Below are positions 1 through 9,232 of a DNA stretch of 40,156 nt, in pieces (the stretch's first letter is position 1; every line of letters begins with the position of its first letter). The notes below the pieces were generated by a model. That model saw nothing but the letters and a program-made list of their open reading frames with translations, did not search any database and was not told the origin of the DNA. Source of the DNA: Pseudoalteromonas prydzensis (GTDB lineage: Bacteria; Pseudomonadota; Gammaproteobacteria; Enterobacterales; Alteromonadaceae); assembly GCF_011050055.1 (NCBI RefSeq), contig NZ_DRGM01000199.1:1-40156 (forward strand). Direction: 5' to 3'. A program made the position numbers and the translations under genes.

Positions 1-1880
<1,880 letters not shown>

Positions 1881-2080
1881 CTAGATCAGCCTGCAAATTG
1901 CGACTGCACATCTTCATTTTTAAATGAGTTTATTTCATTAAGAAACAATAACTACGAATTACGGGTTAGAAATTTTCAAGGTGGTATTTTATTGGATTAT
2001 ATTTGTATATACTGCGCGGCTAATAATACTGAGTGAATTCTGAGCATTTACTTAAATAAAAACAACCAGAGTAGCAGGAT

Positions 2081-2734
2081 ATGAGTACCAAGGATAAAAT
2101 CATTAAAACTAGCATCATGCTATTTAATCAACATGGTGAGCGTGCAATAACGACTAACCATATCGCTTCTCATATGGGGATCAGCCCAGGTAATCTTTAT
2201 TATCACTTTAAAAATAAAGAAGACATTATTCGCCATATTTTCGCATTATACAGCCAGCATTTACACACTCAATTTGTACCAATGGCAAAGCATGATGAAG
2301 CACTGACGCACTTAACTGGGTATCTTGATGCTCTGTTTGAATTGATGTGGCGGTTTCATTTTTTTTATGACAATTTGGGGGATATTTTATCCCGTGATGA
2401 TGTACTGAAAAAAGACTACATTGAATTTCAAGCAGCTTTACTAAGCCAAGTACGCGAAATTGTGATTGGTTTGCGTGACGGTGGCATGATCGCTATTGAC
2501 GATGAAGATGCCATTGAACTTGCTCATATGCTAAAAATCACTGTAAGTTTTTGGACTCCTTATATTAAAGCCAGACGTTTAAGTGGTGAACTCATGCAGC
2601 AAGATATTTATAACGGTATTTTGAAAGTATTGGCGCTGTTCAAAGCCTTTGGCACCGAGCAAAGCATCCCGCAAATTAACCTGTTACGCGAGAAATATAG
2701 CGCGCTAGCAGCGCAGACTCAACCTGCCAGCTAG
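2081..2734 (+). CDS. TetR/AcrR family transcriptional regulator
   Basis: The 217-residue protein starts with a classic TetR DNA-binding domain. Helix 1 is 'KDKIIKTSIMLFNQHG', the helix-turn-helix is around residues 25-50 with 'TTNHIASHMGISPGNLYYHF', and 'KNKEDIIRHIF' follows. The remaining 160 residues would form the helical ligand-binding and dimerisation domain, which is too divergent to name a ligand. The start follows 'agcagga' with normal spacing. It is transcribed away from coaD and lies about 100 bases before thiI. Its target is unknown; TetR proteins often regulate the divergent neighbour, but here that is a housekeeping gene. Confidence 0.88.
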   Translation: MSTKDKIIKTSIMLFNQHGERAITTNHIASHMGISPGNLYYHFKNKEDIIRHIFALYSQHLHTQFVPMAKHDEALTHLTGYLDALFELMWRFHFFYDNLGDILSRDDVLKKDYIEFQAALLSQVREIVIGLRDGGMIAIDDEDAIELAHMLKITVSFWTPYIKARRLSGELMQQDIYNGILKVLALFKAFGTEQSIPQINLLREKYSALAAQTQPAS

Positions 2735-2773
2735 CAGTTGGGGTTTTGTTTATTTCCTAGACGTTAGATTTTT

Positions 2774-2782
2774 TGCTATAAT
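2774..2782 (+). promoter_or_regulatory. Extended -10 promoter candidate for thiI
   Basis: The sequence TGCTATAAT is a perfect -10 hexamer (2777-2782) with the upstream TGn extension. No good -35 hexamer is seen 16-18 bases upstream, which an extended -10 can tolerate. Transcription would start near 2789, about 48 bases before thiI. Confidence 0.5.
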
Positions 2783-2836
2783 CGCGCGCCCAACACGTGG
2801 GTGCGTGAATTCTTAATATTGTCTAACGAGTAAACT

Positions 2837-4294
2837 ATGCTTAAATTTATCGTCAAACTCCATCCTGAAATAGCCATTAAAAGCCGTTCTGTGCGTAAAC
2901 GTTTTACTAAGTTGCTAGAAAACAACATTAAAATTGTATTACGTAAGCTTGACGAAAAAGTACAAGTACAAAATAACTGGGACAATATATCGGTTGTAAC
3001 TAAATCTGATGATGCGCAAATGCGCCTTGATTTTATTAATGGCTTGCAACGTATCCCTGGCATTGTGCAATTTATTGAAGTGACCGAAACCAGCTACGAA
3101 AACCTTCATGATATTTACGAAAAAGCGTTAGATATGATTGGCCATACTGTTGTCGGCAAAACATTCTGTGTTCGTTGTAAACGCCAAGGTAACCATGATT
3201 TTACCTCGACAGATGTGGAGCGCTATGTAGGTGGTGGTTTAAATCAGCATGTTGATGGTGCAAGCGTAAGGCTGAAAAACCCTGAAGTAACTATTCGTCT
3301 CGAAATTAAAGATGATAAAGCATATATCGTAACGCACACTCATCATGGTATGGCTGGTTTCCCATTGCCAACGCAAGAAGATGTTTTGTCGTTAATGTCG
3401 GGCGGGTTTGATTCAGGTGTTGCCAGCTATCAAATGATCCGCAAAGGTGCTCGTACCCACTTTTTGTTCTTTAATCTAGGTGGTGCGGCACACGAAATCG
3501 GCGTTAAACAAGCTAGTTATTATATTTGGAAGCAGTTTAGCTCAACTCACAAAGTTAAATTTATCAGTGTTGACTTTGAACCTGTTGTTGCCGAGATCTT
3601 GGAAAATGTTGAAAACAGCCAAATGGGCGTGATCTTAAAACGTATGATGATGCGAGCAGGCAGCCAGATTGCTGAAAAAATGGGTATTCAAGCGTTGGTT
3701 ACAGGCGAGAGCCTTGGTCAGGTTTCAAGTCAAACATTAGCAAACTTAAGTGTGATTGACCGTGTGACTGAAACGCTTATTTTACGCCCGCTGATTCAAC
3801 ACGACAAACAAGAAATTATAAACATCGCTCGTAAAATCGGCACCGCTGAAATGGCTGAAACAATGCCTGAATACTGTGGGGTGATCTCTAAAAAGCCAAC
3901 AGTAAAAGCTAAAATCGCAGTGGTAGAAGCTGAAGAGCAAAGGTTTGATTTTGATGTGCTGAATACCGTTATTGAAAATGCACGTATTATGGATGTGCGC
4001 GACATTGACGTTGAAGCAAAACAAGAGCTTAAAGAAGCAGAGTCAGTGTCTGATTTACCAGCTGGGGCGGTTGTTGTTGATATTCGTTCACCGGAAGAGG
4101 AAGATGCCAACCCGCTTGAAATTGAGGGTATTGAAGTTGTGCACTTACCGTTTTTCCGCTTAGCGACTAAATTTGGTGATTTGCCACAAGACAAAGACTA
4201 TTACTTATATTGCGCCAAAGGTGTAATGAGCCAACTGCAAGCGCTTATCCTGCACGACAGTGGCTTTGCCAATGTAAAAGTTTATCGCCCATAA
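2837..4294 (+). CDS. thiI: tRNA 4-thiouridine synthase / thiazole sulfurtransferase ThiI with rhodanese domain
   Basis: ThiI adenylates U8 of tRNA and replaces its oxygen with sulfur relayed from IscS, and in enterobacteria it also supplies sulfur for the thiamine thiazole ring. The 485-residue protein has the full architecture: an N-terminal ferredoxin-like/THUMP region (about 1-165), a PP-loop ATP pyrophosphatase site 'SLMSGGFDSGVASY' near residue 185, the 'PEYCGVISKKPT' segment holding the partner cysteine, and a C-terminal rhodanese domain (about 400-485). The catalytic loop of that domain is 'YLYCAKGVMS', equivalent to E. coli Cys456, so the sulfur-relay form is intact. It is followed by a strong bidirectional terminator. 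Confidence 0.97.
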   Translation: MLKFIVKLHPEIAIKSRSVRKRFTKLLENNIKIVLRKLDEKVQVQNNWDNISVVTKSDDAQMRLDFINGLQRIPGIVQFIEVTETSYENLHDIYEKALDMIGHTVVGKTFCVRCKRQGNHDFTSTDVERYVGGGLNQHVDGASVRLKNPEVTIRLEIKDDKAYIVTHTHHGMAGFPLPTQEDVLSLMSGGFDSGVASYQMIRKGARTHFLFFNLGGAAHEIGVKQASYYIWKQFSSTHKVKFISVDFEPVVAEILENVENSQMGVILKRMMMRAGSQIAEKMGIQALVTGESLGQVSSQTLANLSVIDRVTETLILRPLIQHDKQEIINIARKIGTAEMAETMPEYCGVISKKPTVKAKIAVVEAEEQRFDFDVLNTVIENARIMDVRDIDVEAKQELKEAESVSDLPAGAVVVDIRSPEEEDANPLEIEGIEVVHLPFFRLATKFGDLPQDKDYYLYCAKGVMSQLQALILHDSGFANVKVYRP

Positions 4295-4314
4295 GTAAGG
4301 CTGATCGGATTGTT

Positions 4315-4343
4315 AAAAGCGCGAGTTAAATCGCGCTTTTTTT
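4315..4343. terminator. Bidirectional rho-independent terminator between thiI and panE
   Basis: Arms AAAAGCGCGA and TCGCGCTTTT surround a GTTAAA loop, followed by a T run on the plus strand and by TTTT on the minus strand. The stem overlaps the last codons of the convergent ketopantoate reductase gene (stop at 4326-4328). Confidence 0.88.
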
Positions 4344-5234
4344 GTGCCTGATCGCATCAACAAAAGATTGGTTATGAGGTGTGTCAATACCGAGTTGTTT
4401 GCCTTGTTGGCATATATAACCGCACATCGCATCAATTTCAGTGGTACGATTGTGAAGTACATCTTGCTGCATTGACGAGTAATTATCTTTGGTATCGCTC
4501 ATCACTTGGTAGGCGCTTTCGAGTGCTGTTGTAAGTTGTACATTAATGCCTAGTTGATTCGCTACATAACACGCTTCGTTTAAGGTATTTAAAATTATGC
4601 CACAGTACTTTGGTGCTGTAAGCGCGCCATTTTTTACATTATACAGCGCCGAAAGTGGGTTAATGGCAATGTTCACTAACAGCTTCTGCCAACGTAGTAA
4701 TGTGATCTGCTCACTAAAACTGAGATTCTGCAAACCGCCAAGTTGCTGCATTAGCTTTTGGCTGCGAGTTGCTGCAATTGCATTACAACTGCCTAATACA
4801 CTTGCTCCATTGCCTGTGTGAGCAACCGTAGTTGGCGTTGCTTTATAGCCAGCTAATCGAGTGGTTAAAAAATACAACCCTTGCTGGTTTTGCAATTGCC
4901 TTTGTAGGGGAGCTAAATCACTTAAGCCATTGTGGGATAATACAATATTACATTGCTTAGAAAAGTAAGGTGTTAGCTGTTTGAACGCATCGCTTACTTG
5001 GTAGGCTTTTACAGCAAAAATAACCGTATCAATGGTTTTATTGGCTAATGCAGCCAACTGCTTGGTGGTTAATACCGCCGCAGTAATACTCTGTTGCTGC
5101 TGGTTTTGTTGGTAATAATATTGATTTTTGCCGTCGCCACTTCTCGTGACTAAGGTAACTTGATTATCCGCACTTAAAAAATGGCTATACAATAAGCCTA
5201 TCGCACCATCACCAACAATGACGATATTAGCCAT
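4326..5234 (-). CDS. panE: 2-dehydropantoate 2-reductase (ketopantoate reductase family)
   Basis: The family uses NADPH to reduce ketopantoate to pantoate, a precursor of pantothenate and CoA. The protein opens directly with the Rossmann fold 'MANIVIVGDGAIGLLYS' (GxGxxG). It also has 'TVIFAVKAYQVSDA', 'LSHNGL' and 'LRWQKLLVNIAINPLSAL', whose Lys and Asn lie in the ApbA/PanE C-terminal domain. I take the ATG at 5234 (302 residues) rather than an upstream TTG, because the Rossmann strand begins at once. The gene overlaps the preceding VanZ-like gene by 8 bases. Its last codons form part of the shared terminator with thiI. Some family members act on other 2-keto acids, so the exact substrate is likely but not proven. 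Confidence 0.85.
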   Translation of the reverse strand: MANIVIVGDGAIGLLYSHFLSADNQVTLVTRSGDGKNQYYYQQNQQQQSITAAVLTTKQLAALANKTIDTVIFAVKAYQVSDAFKQLTPYFSKQCNIVLSHNGLSDLAPLQRQLQNQQGLYFLTTRLAGYKATPTTVAHTGNGASVLGSCNAIAATRSQKLMQQLGGLQNLSFSEQITLLRWQKLLVNIAINPLSALYNVKNGALTAPKYCGIILNTLNEACYVANQLGINVQLTTALESAYQVMSDTKDNYSSMQQDVLHNRTTEIDAMCGYICQQGKQLGIDTPHNQSFVDAIRHKKSAI

Positions 5235-5577
5235 GATTAGGTTTTGCGCCAATATGGAAAATTAGCTTAATGGCAAAGTAGCTCGCAGCGCCGGCAAAAT
5301 CCGCGATAAAATCAGCAACGGATGCTTGGCGGTACGGTAGCATATCTTGCATTACTTCAATTGCTGCACCATAACCTGCAAGTAACAAAATTTGTACTAG
5401 TAGCGGAATTTTAAATGCTTTATCCATTACCACAGCAAGGATAAAGAAAATGCCAAAATGTGCTACTTTATCAACATGCGGAAATAAGTTCGCCGCGCCC
5501 TTAATTTCCTTGGCAAACAAAAAAGTAAACGCCACTATACTCACTAAAAATAGTGCTTGGTAAACACGCCGAGTCAC
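5227..5577 (-). CDS. VanZ-like small integral membrane protein
   Basis: This 116-residue protein has about four hydrophobic segments: 7-22, 40-50, 57-70 and 92-108. The pattern 'DKVAHFGIFFILAVVMDKAF' followed by 'EVMQDMLPYRQASVADFIADFAG' is that of the VanZ/YoaI-like family of unknown biochemical role, named after the teicoplanin-resistance protein. A GTG start fits best. It overlaps the ketopantoate reductase start by 8 bases, so the two are probably co-translated. A resistance function should not be assumed from the family name. Confidence 0.78.
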   Translation of the reverse strand: MTRRVYQALFLVSIVAFTFLFAKEIKGAANLFPHVDKVAHFGIFFILAVVMDKAFKIPLLVQILLLAGYGAAIEVMQDMLPYRQASVADFIADFAGAASYFAIKLIFHIGAKPNHG

Positions 5578-5663
5578 GATAAATCCTAAAATCGTTCAAA
5601 AACAGAGCCGCAGTATATCAAACAAATTTCGTATCGCACCTGAACAAAGCGCATAAAAATGTA

Positions 5664-5717
5664 AAGATTTTTAAAATAGGCGTTATAATCACCCTCATAT
5701 TAATTTTTAAAAATCTT
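5664..5717. promoter_or_regulatory. yajQ promoter -10 flanked by a 13-bp inverted repeat
   Basis: A TATAAT hexamer is at 5684-5689. It lies between the arms of a perfect inverted repeat, AAGATTTTTAAAA (5664-5676) and its complement (5705-5717). The arms could bind a dimeric regulator or form a hairpin. The -35 element is weak. The yajQ ribosome-binding site AGGAGA follows at 5721. Confidence 0.45.
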
Positions 5718-5732
5718 GTTAGGAGAAGATCC

Positions 5733-6215
5733 ATGCCTTCATTTGATATTGTTTCAGAAGTAGAAATGAACGAAGCAAAAAATGCTGTAGATAATGCTAA
5801 CCGTGAATTAGAAACCCGTTTTGACTTTAGAGGTGTTGATGCATCGATTGAACTTAACGATAAAACAATTAAATTAAAAGCGGAAGCTGATTCACAAGTT
5901 ATGCAGTTATTTGATATTTTGGCTAATAAAATATCAAAGCGTGGTATGGACGTATCAAGTTTAGAGCTACAAGACATTTCTCGTGCCGGTAAAAATGTAT
6001 TTCGTAATGTTGCGCTAAAGCAAGGTATCGAAAAAGACATGGCTAAAAAAGTAGTTAAAGCCATTAAAGATTCTAAAGTAAAAGTACAAGCCGCTATTCA
6101 AGGTGAAGAAGTACGTGTTACTGGCAAAAAGCGTGATGACCTACAAGAAGCCATGCAAGTTGTGCGTAGTGCCGATTTAGGACAACCGTTCCAGTTTAAA
6201 AACTTTAGAGATTAG
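5733..6215 (+). CDS. yajQ: YajQ family nucleotide-binding protein
   Basis: YajQ-family proteins are small two-domain cytoplasmic proteins reported to bind c-di-GMP or other nucleotides; in Xanthomonas a homologue acts with a transcription factor. The 160 residues show the family opening '[26 protein letters not shown]' and the ending '[30 protein letters not shown]'. '[13 protein letters not shown]' lies near residue 32. The start has a strong AGGAGA ribosome-binding site and the length is typical. It appears monocistronic: a promoter candidate lies upstream and a terminator at 6245-6281. An HD-GYP c-di-GMP phosphodiesterase candidate lies elsewhere in the window but is not linked to it. Confidence 0.95.
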   Translation: MPSFDIVSEVEMNEAKNAVDNANRELETRFDFRGVDASIELNDKTIKLKAEADSQVMQLFDILANKISKRGMDVSSLELQDISRAGKNVFRNVALKQGIEKDMAKKVVKAIKDSKVKVQAAIQGEEVRVTGKKRDDLQEAMQVVRSADLGQPFQFKNFRD

Positions 6216-6244
6216 CAAGCTAGGAGCTAGGTTTCTAGGTGTAG

Positions 6245-6281
6245 AAAAAGCCAAATTGCAGCAATGTAGTTTGGCTTTTTT
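6245..6281. terminator. Rho-independent terminator after yajQ
   Basis: The arms AAAAAGCCAAA (6245-6255) and TTTGGCTTTTT (6270-6280) are perfectly complementary and followed by T residues. The Z-type motif 'gctaggagctagg' precedes it (from about 6221). Confidence 0.85.
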
Positions 6282-6302
6282 AGTTTAGAACTTATGATTA
6301 TT

Positions 6303-6365
6303 CCTAGAACCTAGAACCTAGAACCTAGAACCTAGAACCTAGAACCTAGAACCTAGAACCTAGAA
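6303..6365. repeat. Nine exact tandem copies of CCTAGAA
   Basis: A 7-bp unit, CCTAGAA, is repeated nine times without a mismatch and followed by a partial unit. The reverse-complement motif (CTAGG..CTAGG) occurs about 80 bases upstream at 6221-6240, so the two sides could pair around the yajQ terminator. The unit resembles the Z module of the dispersed composite repeat seen at 26046, 32119, 37563, 39218 and 39593. The unit length is far too short for a CRISPR. Copy number is likely to vary between strains. Confidence 0.95.
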
Positions 6366-6387
6366 CCTTTAGATGTATAGCCGTCCA

Positions 6388-6416
6388 TTGACTTTTCCCC
6401 CTAAAATAATCACAAT
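6388..6416 (+). promoter_or_regulatory. Candidate promoter for the B12 riboswitch / btuB transcript
   Basis: TTGACT (6388-6393, five of six -35 bases) is followed after 17 bases by CACAAT (four of six). Transcription would begin about 30 bases before the riboswitch P1 stem. Confidence 0.5.
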
Positions 6417-6449
6417 AACCACCTATTTTTAAGGTGCTTGTAGTTACTT

Positions 6450-6592
6450 TTCAAGGTTGTTGATAGGTACAGCAAGATAATCGGGAAGTTGGTGCTATTT
6501 GTAGGATACAAATACAATCCAACACTGCCCCCGCAACGGTGATACATAATATACGCAAGTAACTATGTTAAGTCCGGAGACCGGCCTTGAAG
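6450..6592 (+). ncRNA. Cobalamin (B12) riboswitch upstream of btuB
   Basis: The B12 box AAGTCCGGAGACCGGCC (about 6570-6586) is close to the consensus AGYCMGGAGACCKGCC. The upstream core 'cactgcccccgcaac' (about 6522-6536) is the other invariant block. Arms TTCAAGG (6450-6456) and CCTTGAA (6585-6591) form the closing P1 stem. Its position 46 bases before the btuB start, next to an AGGGGAA ribosome-binding site, fits adenosylcobalamin repressing btuB expression, as in enterobacteria. The region just downstream is GC-rich and could pair with the ribosome-binding site. Confidence 0.95.
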
Positions 6593-6637
6593 TCAATTTA
6601 CTATCACTTGTGCGGTGGGCGCGGGTCAGGGGAAGTC

Positions 6638-8473
6638 ATGTTAAACAAATCTACTCTAGGCGTAGCAATTGCTGCTGCGTTATCTTTTTCTGTGTCTGCA
6701 GAGCAATCAATTGAACATATCACTGTAACAACGAATAAATTCGAGCAATCAATTACTGACGTTCTTGCCAGTGTTGCTGTTATTGAGCGCAGTGATATTG
6801 AAACAAGTAATGTTCGTGATTTACCAAGTTTGTTAGCAACACAAGTTGGTTTTCAAATAAATTCCAATGGCGGCTTTGGGCAAAACTCAGGCATATCGCT
6901 TCGCGGTTCATCGTCACGTCATACTCTAATTTTAGTTGATGGTGTACGAACAGGCTCTGCAACCCTTGGTTATAAATCAATTAGTAATATTCCTCTTAAT
7001 TCAATAGAGCGCATTGAAATAGTTAAAGGCTCGCGTGCAGCTGTGTATGGCTCGGATGCTCTTGCCGGTGTGATTAATATAATTACTCGTAAAGAGCAGG
7101 GATTAACGCTTGATGCGACGTTTGGCACAGACGCTTATCAAAACTATCAAGTCGCAGGCACAACTGTTGTAAATGCAGTTACGGCATCGTTCAATGCTGG
7201 GTTTGAAAAAACAGATGGTTTTGATGTGCTACAAGGTGTAGCACCAGATGATGATGGCTATGAAAACAAAAATATTGGCTTTAACATTCAATATGCCGAT
7301 GAGCTACTTGGTGAATTAACCGCAAAAGGGCAATACAGTGAAGGTAATGCTAAATATGACAGTGCGTTTTCGCCAGTTGAAAGTACCATAGAAAATAATG
7401 AATTTGAAAACTATCAATTAGCTTTTGGTTGGGAGAAATCCTTTACTAATCAGCAGCACTCTGTCGATGTGGCTCTATCAAGAGATGGTTCAGATAATGC
7501 GAGCGTAGACTTTACTGGTGGTACTGTTGTTGATGTATTCGACACAAAACGTTCGCAGATTGATTACAATGCTCTTTATTTGGTCAATGAAGAGTTCGAT
7601 ATTAATGGTGGTTTAAACTGGTATAAAGATGATATCTCAGGAACGTCAGGTGATTATGCAGAAAATAGCCGTGAAGTGTATGCAGGGTACATTGGTGGTT
7701 ATTATGATAACGAGCAACTTTTAGCTAATCTGGCCGTTCGTTATGATGATGATCAATATTTTGGCGATGAGACAACTTATACAGCTGCTGTTGGCTATCA
7801 CTTGCATGAAAATGCAACATTTAGACTAAGTCAAAGTACGGGCTTTAAAGCGCCAACATTTAATGATTTATATTATCCAATGTCAGGTAACCCAGACTTA
7901 GTACCGGAAACATCGGTGAACCAAGAACTAGGGCTGAGTCTTGATTTTTCAGACGTTAGTGTTGATATATCTGTTTTTAGAAATGATATCGAGAACCTAA
8001 TTGCTTGGGCACCTAATGCCGCTGGTAATTGGCAACCAGCTAATATTAATGAAGCACGTCATGAGGGGGTTGAATTTAGTTTCACAAATGAAATCTTGGG
8101 CTTTGATAATCAGTTTAATTTTACTTATCTAAATGCAGAAAATACACAAACGGGTGCTGAGCAAGCTTATGTTTCACCACGTACTGTGAACTGGTCTGTT
8201 GCGAAGCAATGGGGCGATTTTGATGCTGGTTTTGATATGCAATACCGCAGTGATCGTCAAGGTAAAGTAACAGAGCTTAGCTCTTATACGTTATGGAACT
8301 TAACTGCTAATTACCAATTAAATCAAGCTCTTTCGTTTTCTTTACGCGTTGAAAACTTATTTGATAAGCAGTACAACGCAGTTGACTCAAGTATGGATTA
8401 TGCAACTGGTGAAGTGTTTTACTACAATACAGCTGACCGTCGCTTCTTTGTTGGTGCCAGCTACCAGTTCTAA
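6638..8473 (+). CDS. btuB: TonB-dependent outer-membrane vitamin B12 receptor
   Basis: BtuB binds cobalamins outside the cell and imports them through the outer membrane using TonB-ExbBD energy. From the ATG at 6638 (after AGGGGAA) the protein is 611 residues, close to E. coli BtuB (614). A signal peptide 'MLNKSTLGVAIAAALSFSVSA' is followed by a TonB-box-like 'EHITVTTNK'. The plug domain (about 40-150) contains 'SGISLRGSSSRHTLILVDGVRTG' and 'IERIEIVKGSRAAVYGSDALAGVINIITRK'. The 22-strand barrel ends in the typical terminal aromatic residue (ASYQF). An upstream in-frame ATG at 6587 lies inside the riboswitch P1 stem and is unlikely. Regulation by the riboswitch supports B12 as substrate. Confidence 0.95.
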   Translation: MLNKSTLGVAIAAALSFSVSAEQSIEHITVTTNKFEQSITDVLASVAVIERSDIETSNVRDLPSLLATQVGFQINSNGGFGQNSGISLRGSSSRHTLILVDGVRTGSATLGYKSISNIPLNSIERIEIVKGSRAAVYGSDALAGVINIITRKEQGLTLDATFGTDAYQNYQVAGTTVVNAVTASFNAGFEKTDGFDVLQGVAPDDDGYENKNIGFNIQYADELLGELTAKGQYSEGNAKYDSAFSPVESTIENNEFENYQLAFGWEKSFTNQQHSVDVALSRDGSDNASVDFTGGTVVDVFDTKRSQIDYNALYLVNEEFDINGGLNWYKDDISGTSGDYAENSREVYAGYIGGYYDNEQLLANLAVRYDDDQYFGDETTYTAAVGYHLHENATFRLSQSTGFKAPTFNDLYYPMSGNPDLVPETSVNQELGLSLDFSDVSVDISVFRNDIENLIAWAPNAAGNWQPANINEARHEGVEFSFTNEILGFDNQFNFTYLNAENTQTGAEQAYVSPRTVNWSVAKQWGDFDAGFDMQYRSDRQGKVTELSSYTLWNLTANYQLNQALSFSLRVENLFDKQYNAVDSSMDYATGEVFYYNTADRRFFVGASYQF

Positions 8474-8491
8474 TTTCGTTCTCGCTTAAAT

Positions 8492-8527
8492 AAAAAAGCC
8501 CGACACCTTTGCGTATCGGGCTTTTTT
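8492..8527. terminator. Rho-independent terminator after btuB
   Basis: The arms AAAAAAGCCCGA and TCGGGCTTTTTT surround a loop of about 12 bases and end in a T run. On the minus strand it could also end msrA transcription. Confidence 0.92.
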
Positions 8528-8559
8528 ATTGAGATGAAAATACTTGTTTAGCGCTTTAC

Positions 8560-9096
8560 TTAATTTACTAAAAACTGTTTATAGTCTTGTTCAAACTTTT
8601 GCAGTTTAGGTGCAATTAATAAACTGCAATAACGCTGCTCAGGGTTTTCGTTGTAATAGTCTTGATGGTATTGCTCTGCAGGATAATACGTGGTTGCAGG
8701 GCTTACCTCTGTGACGATGTCTTCGCGAATTTGGCTTTGTAGCTTAGCAATGTAGTCGGTTGTTTGCGCTTGTTGCTCACTATCATGATAATAAACCACA
8801 CTACGATATTGCGTACCCACATCATTGCCTTGGCGGTTTAGTTGTGTGGCGTCGTGCAATGTAAAAAACATTGCTAACAAGGTTTCATAGCTTATTAGGT
8901 TGCTATCAAACTCGATATTAACGACCTCAGCATGACCTGTTAGCCCTGTGCAAATTTGTTTATAGGTTGGATCCGTTGTTTCGCCACCTGTGTAGCCAGA
9001 GCTTACTTGTAATACGCCTTTCACACGTCTAAATGCGGCATCGATACACCAAAAACAGCCACCACCAAAGGTTGCAGTTTGAATCTCTGTGCTCAT
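8560..9096 (-). CDS. msrA: Peptide-methionine (S)-S-oxide reductase MsrA
   Basis: MsrA repairs oxidised methionine by reducing the S epimer of methionine sulfoxide, using thioredoxin. The catalytic motif 'GGGCFWC' is at about residues 11-17. It is followed by 'VSSGYTGG', 'GHAEVVNIEFD' and 'GTQYRSVVYYHD', all typical of the family. The 178-residue length fits a single-domain enzyme without a fused MsrB. The start has AGGAG about 7 bases upstream. It appears to be a monocistronic gene. Confidence 0.96.
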   Translation of the reverse strand: MSTEIQTATFGGGCFWCIDAAFRRVKGVLQVSSGYTGGETTDPTYKQICTGLTGHAEVVNIEFDSNLISYETLLAMFFTLHDATQLNRQGNDVGTQYRSVVYYHDSEQQAQTTDYIAKLQSQIREDIVTEVSPATTYYPAEQYHQDYYNENPEQRYCSLLIAPKLQKFEQDYKQFLVN

Positions 9097-9200
9097 ATAT
9101 GTACTCCTAAAAACGTTAAATTACGCAGATGTTCTAGCCTAGCAGAAGAACGGCAAAGACGGTGTTTTATTTCATGAGTTAGAGTGAGGATAGAGTGGAA

Positions 9201-9225
9201 GCGTTGCTGCAAGGTGCAGCAACGC
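9201..9225. terminator. Perfect 10-bp hairpin downstream of the RND permease, weak terminator candidate
   Basis: The arms GCGTTGCTGC and GCAGCAACGC flank a 5-base loop. It lies directly after the permease stop on the minus strand but lacks a clear T run there, so termination is uncertain. Confidence 0.4.
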
Positions 9226-9232
9226 GCTTTGT

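Noticed and set aside
5618..6064. 148-codon open frame opposite yajQ
   Set aside because: Antisense shadow; its far end runs over the yajQ promoter region.
6303..6365. CRISPR array
   Set aside because: The 7-bp units are directly adjacent with no spacers.
6587..6637. Upstream ATG for btuB
   Set aside because: It lies in the riboswitch P1 stem and would put 17 residues before a complete signal peptide; the ATG at 6638 has a good ribosome-binding site.
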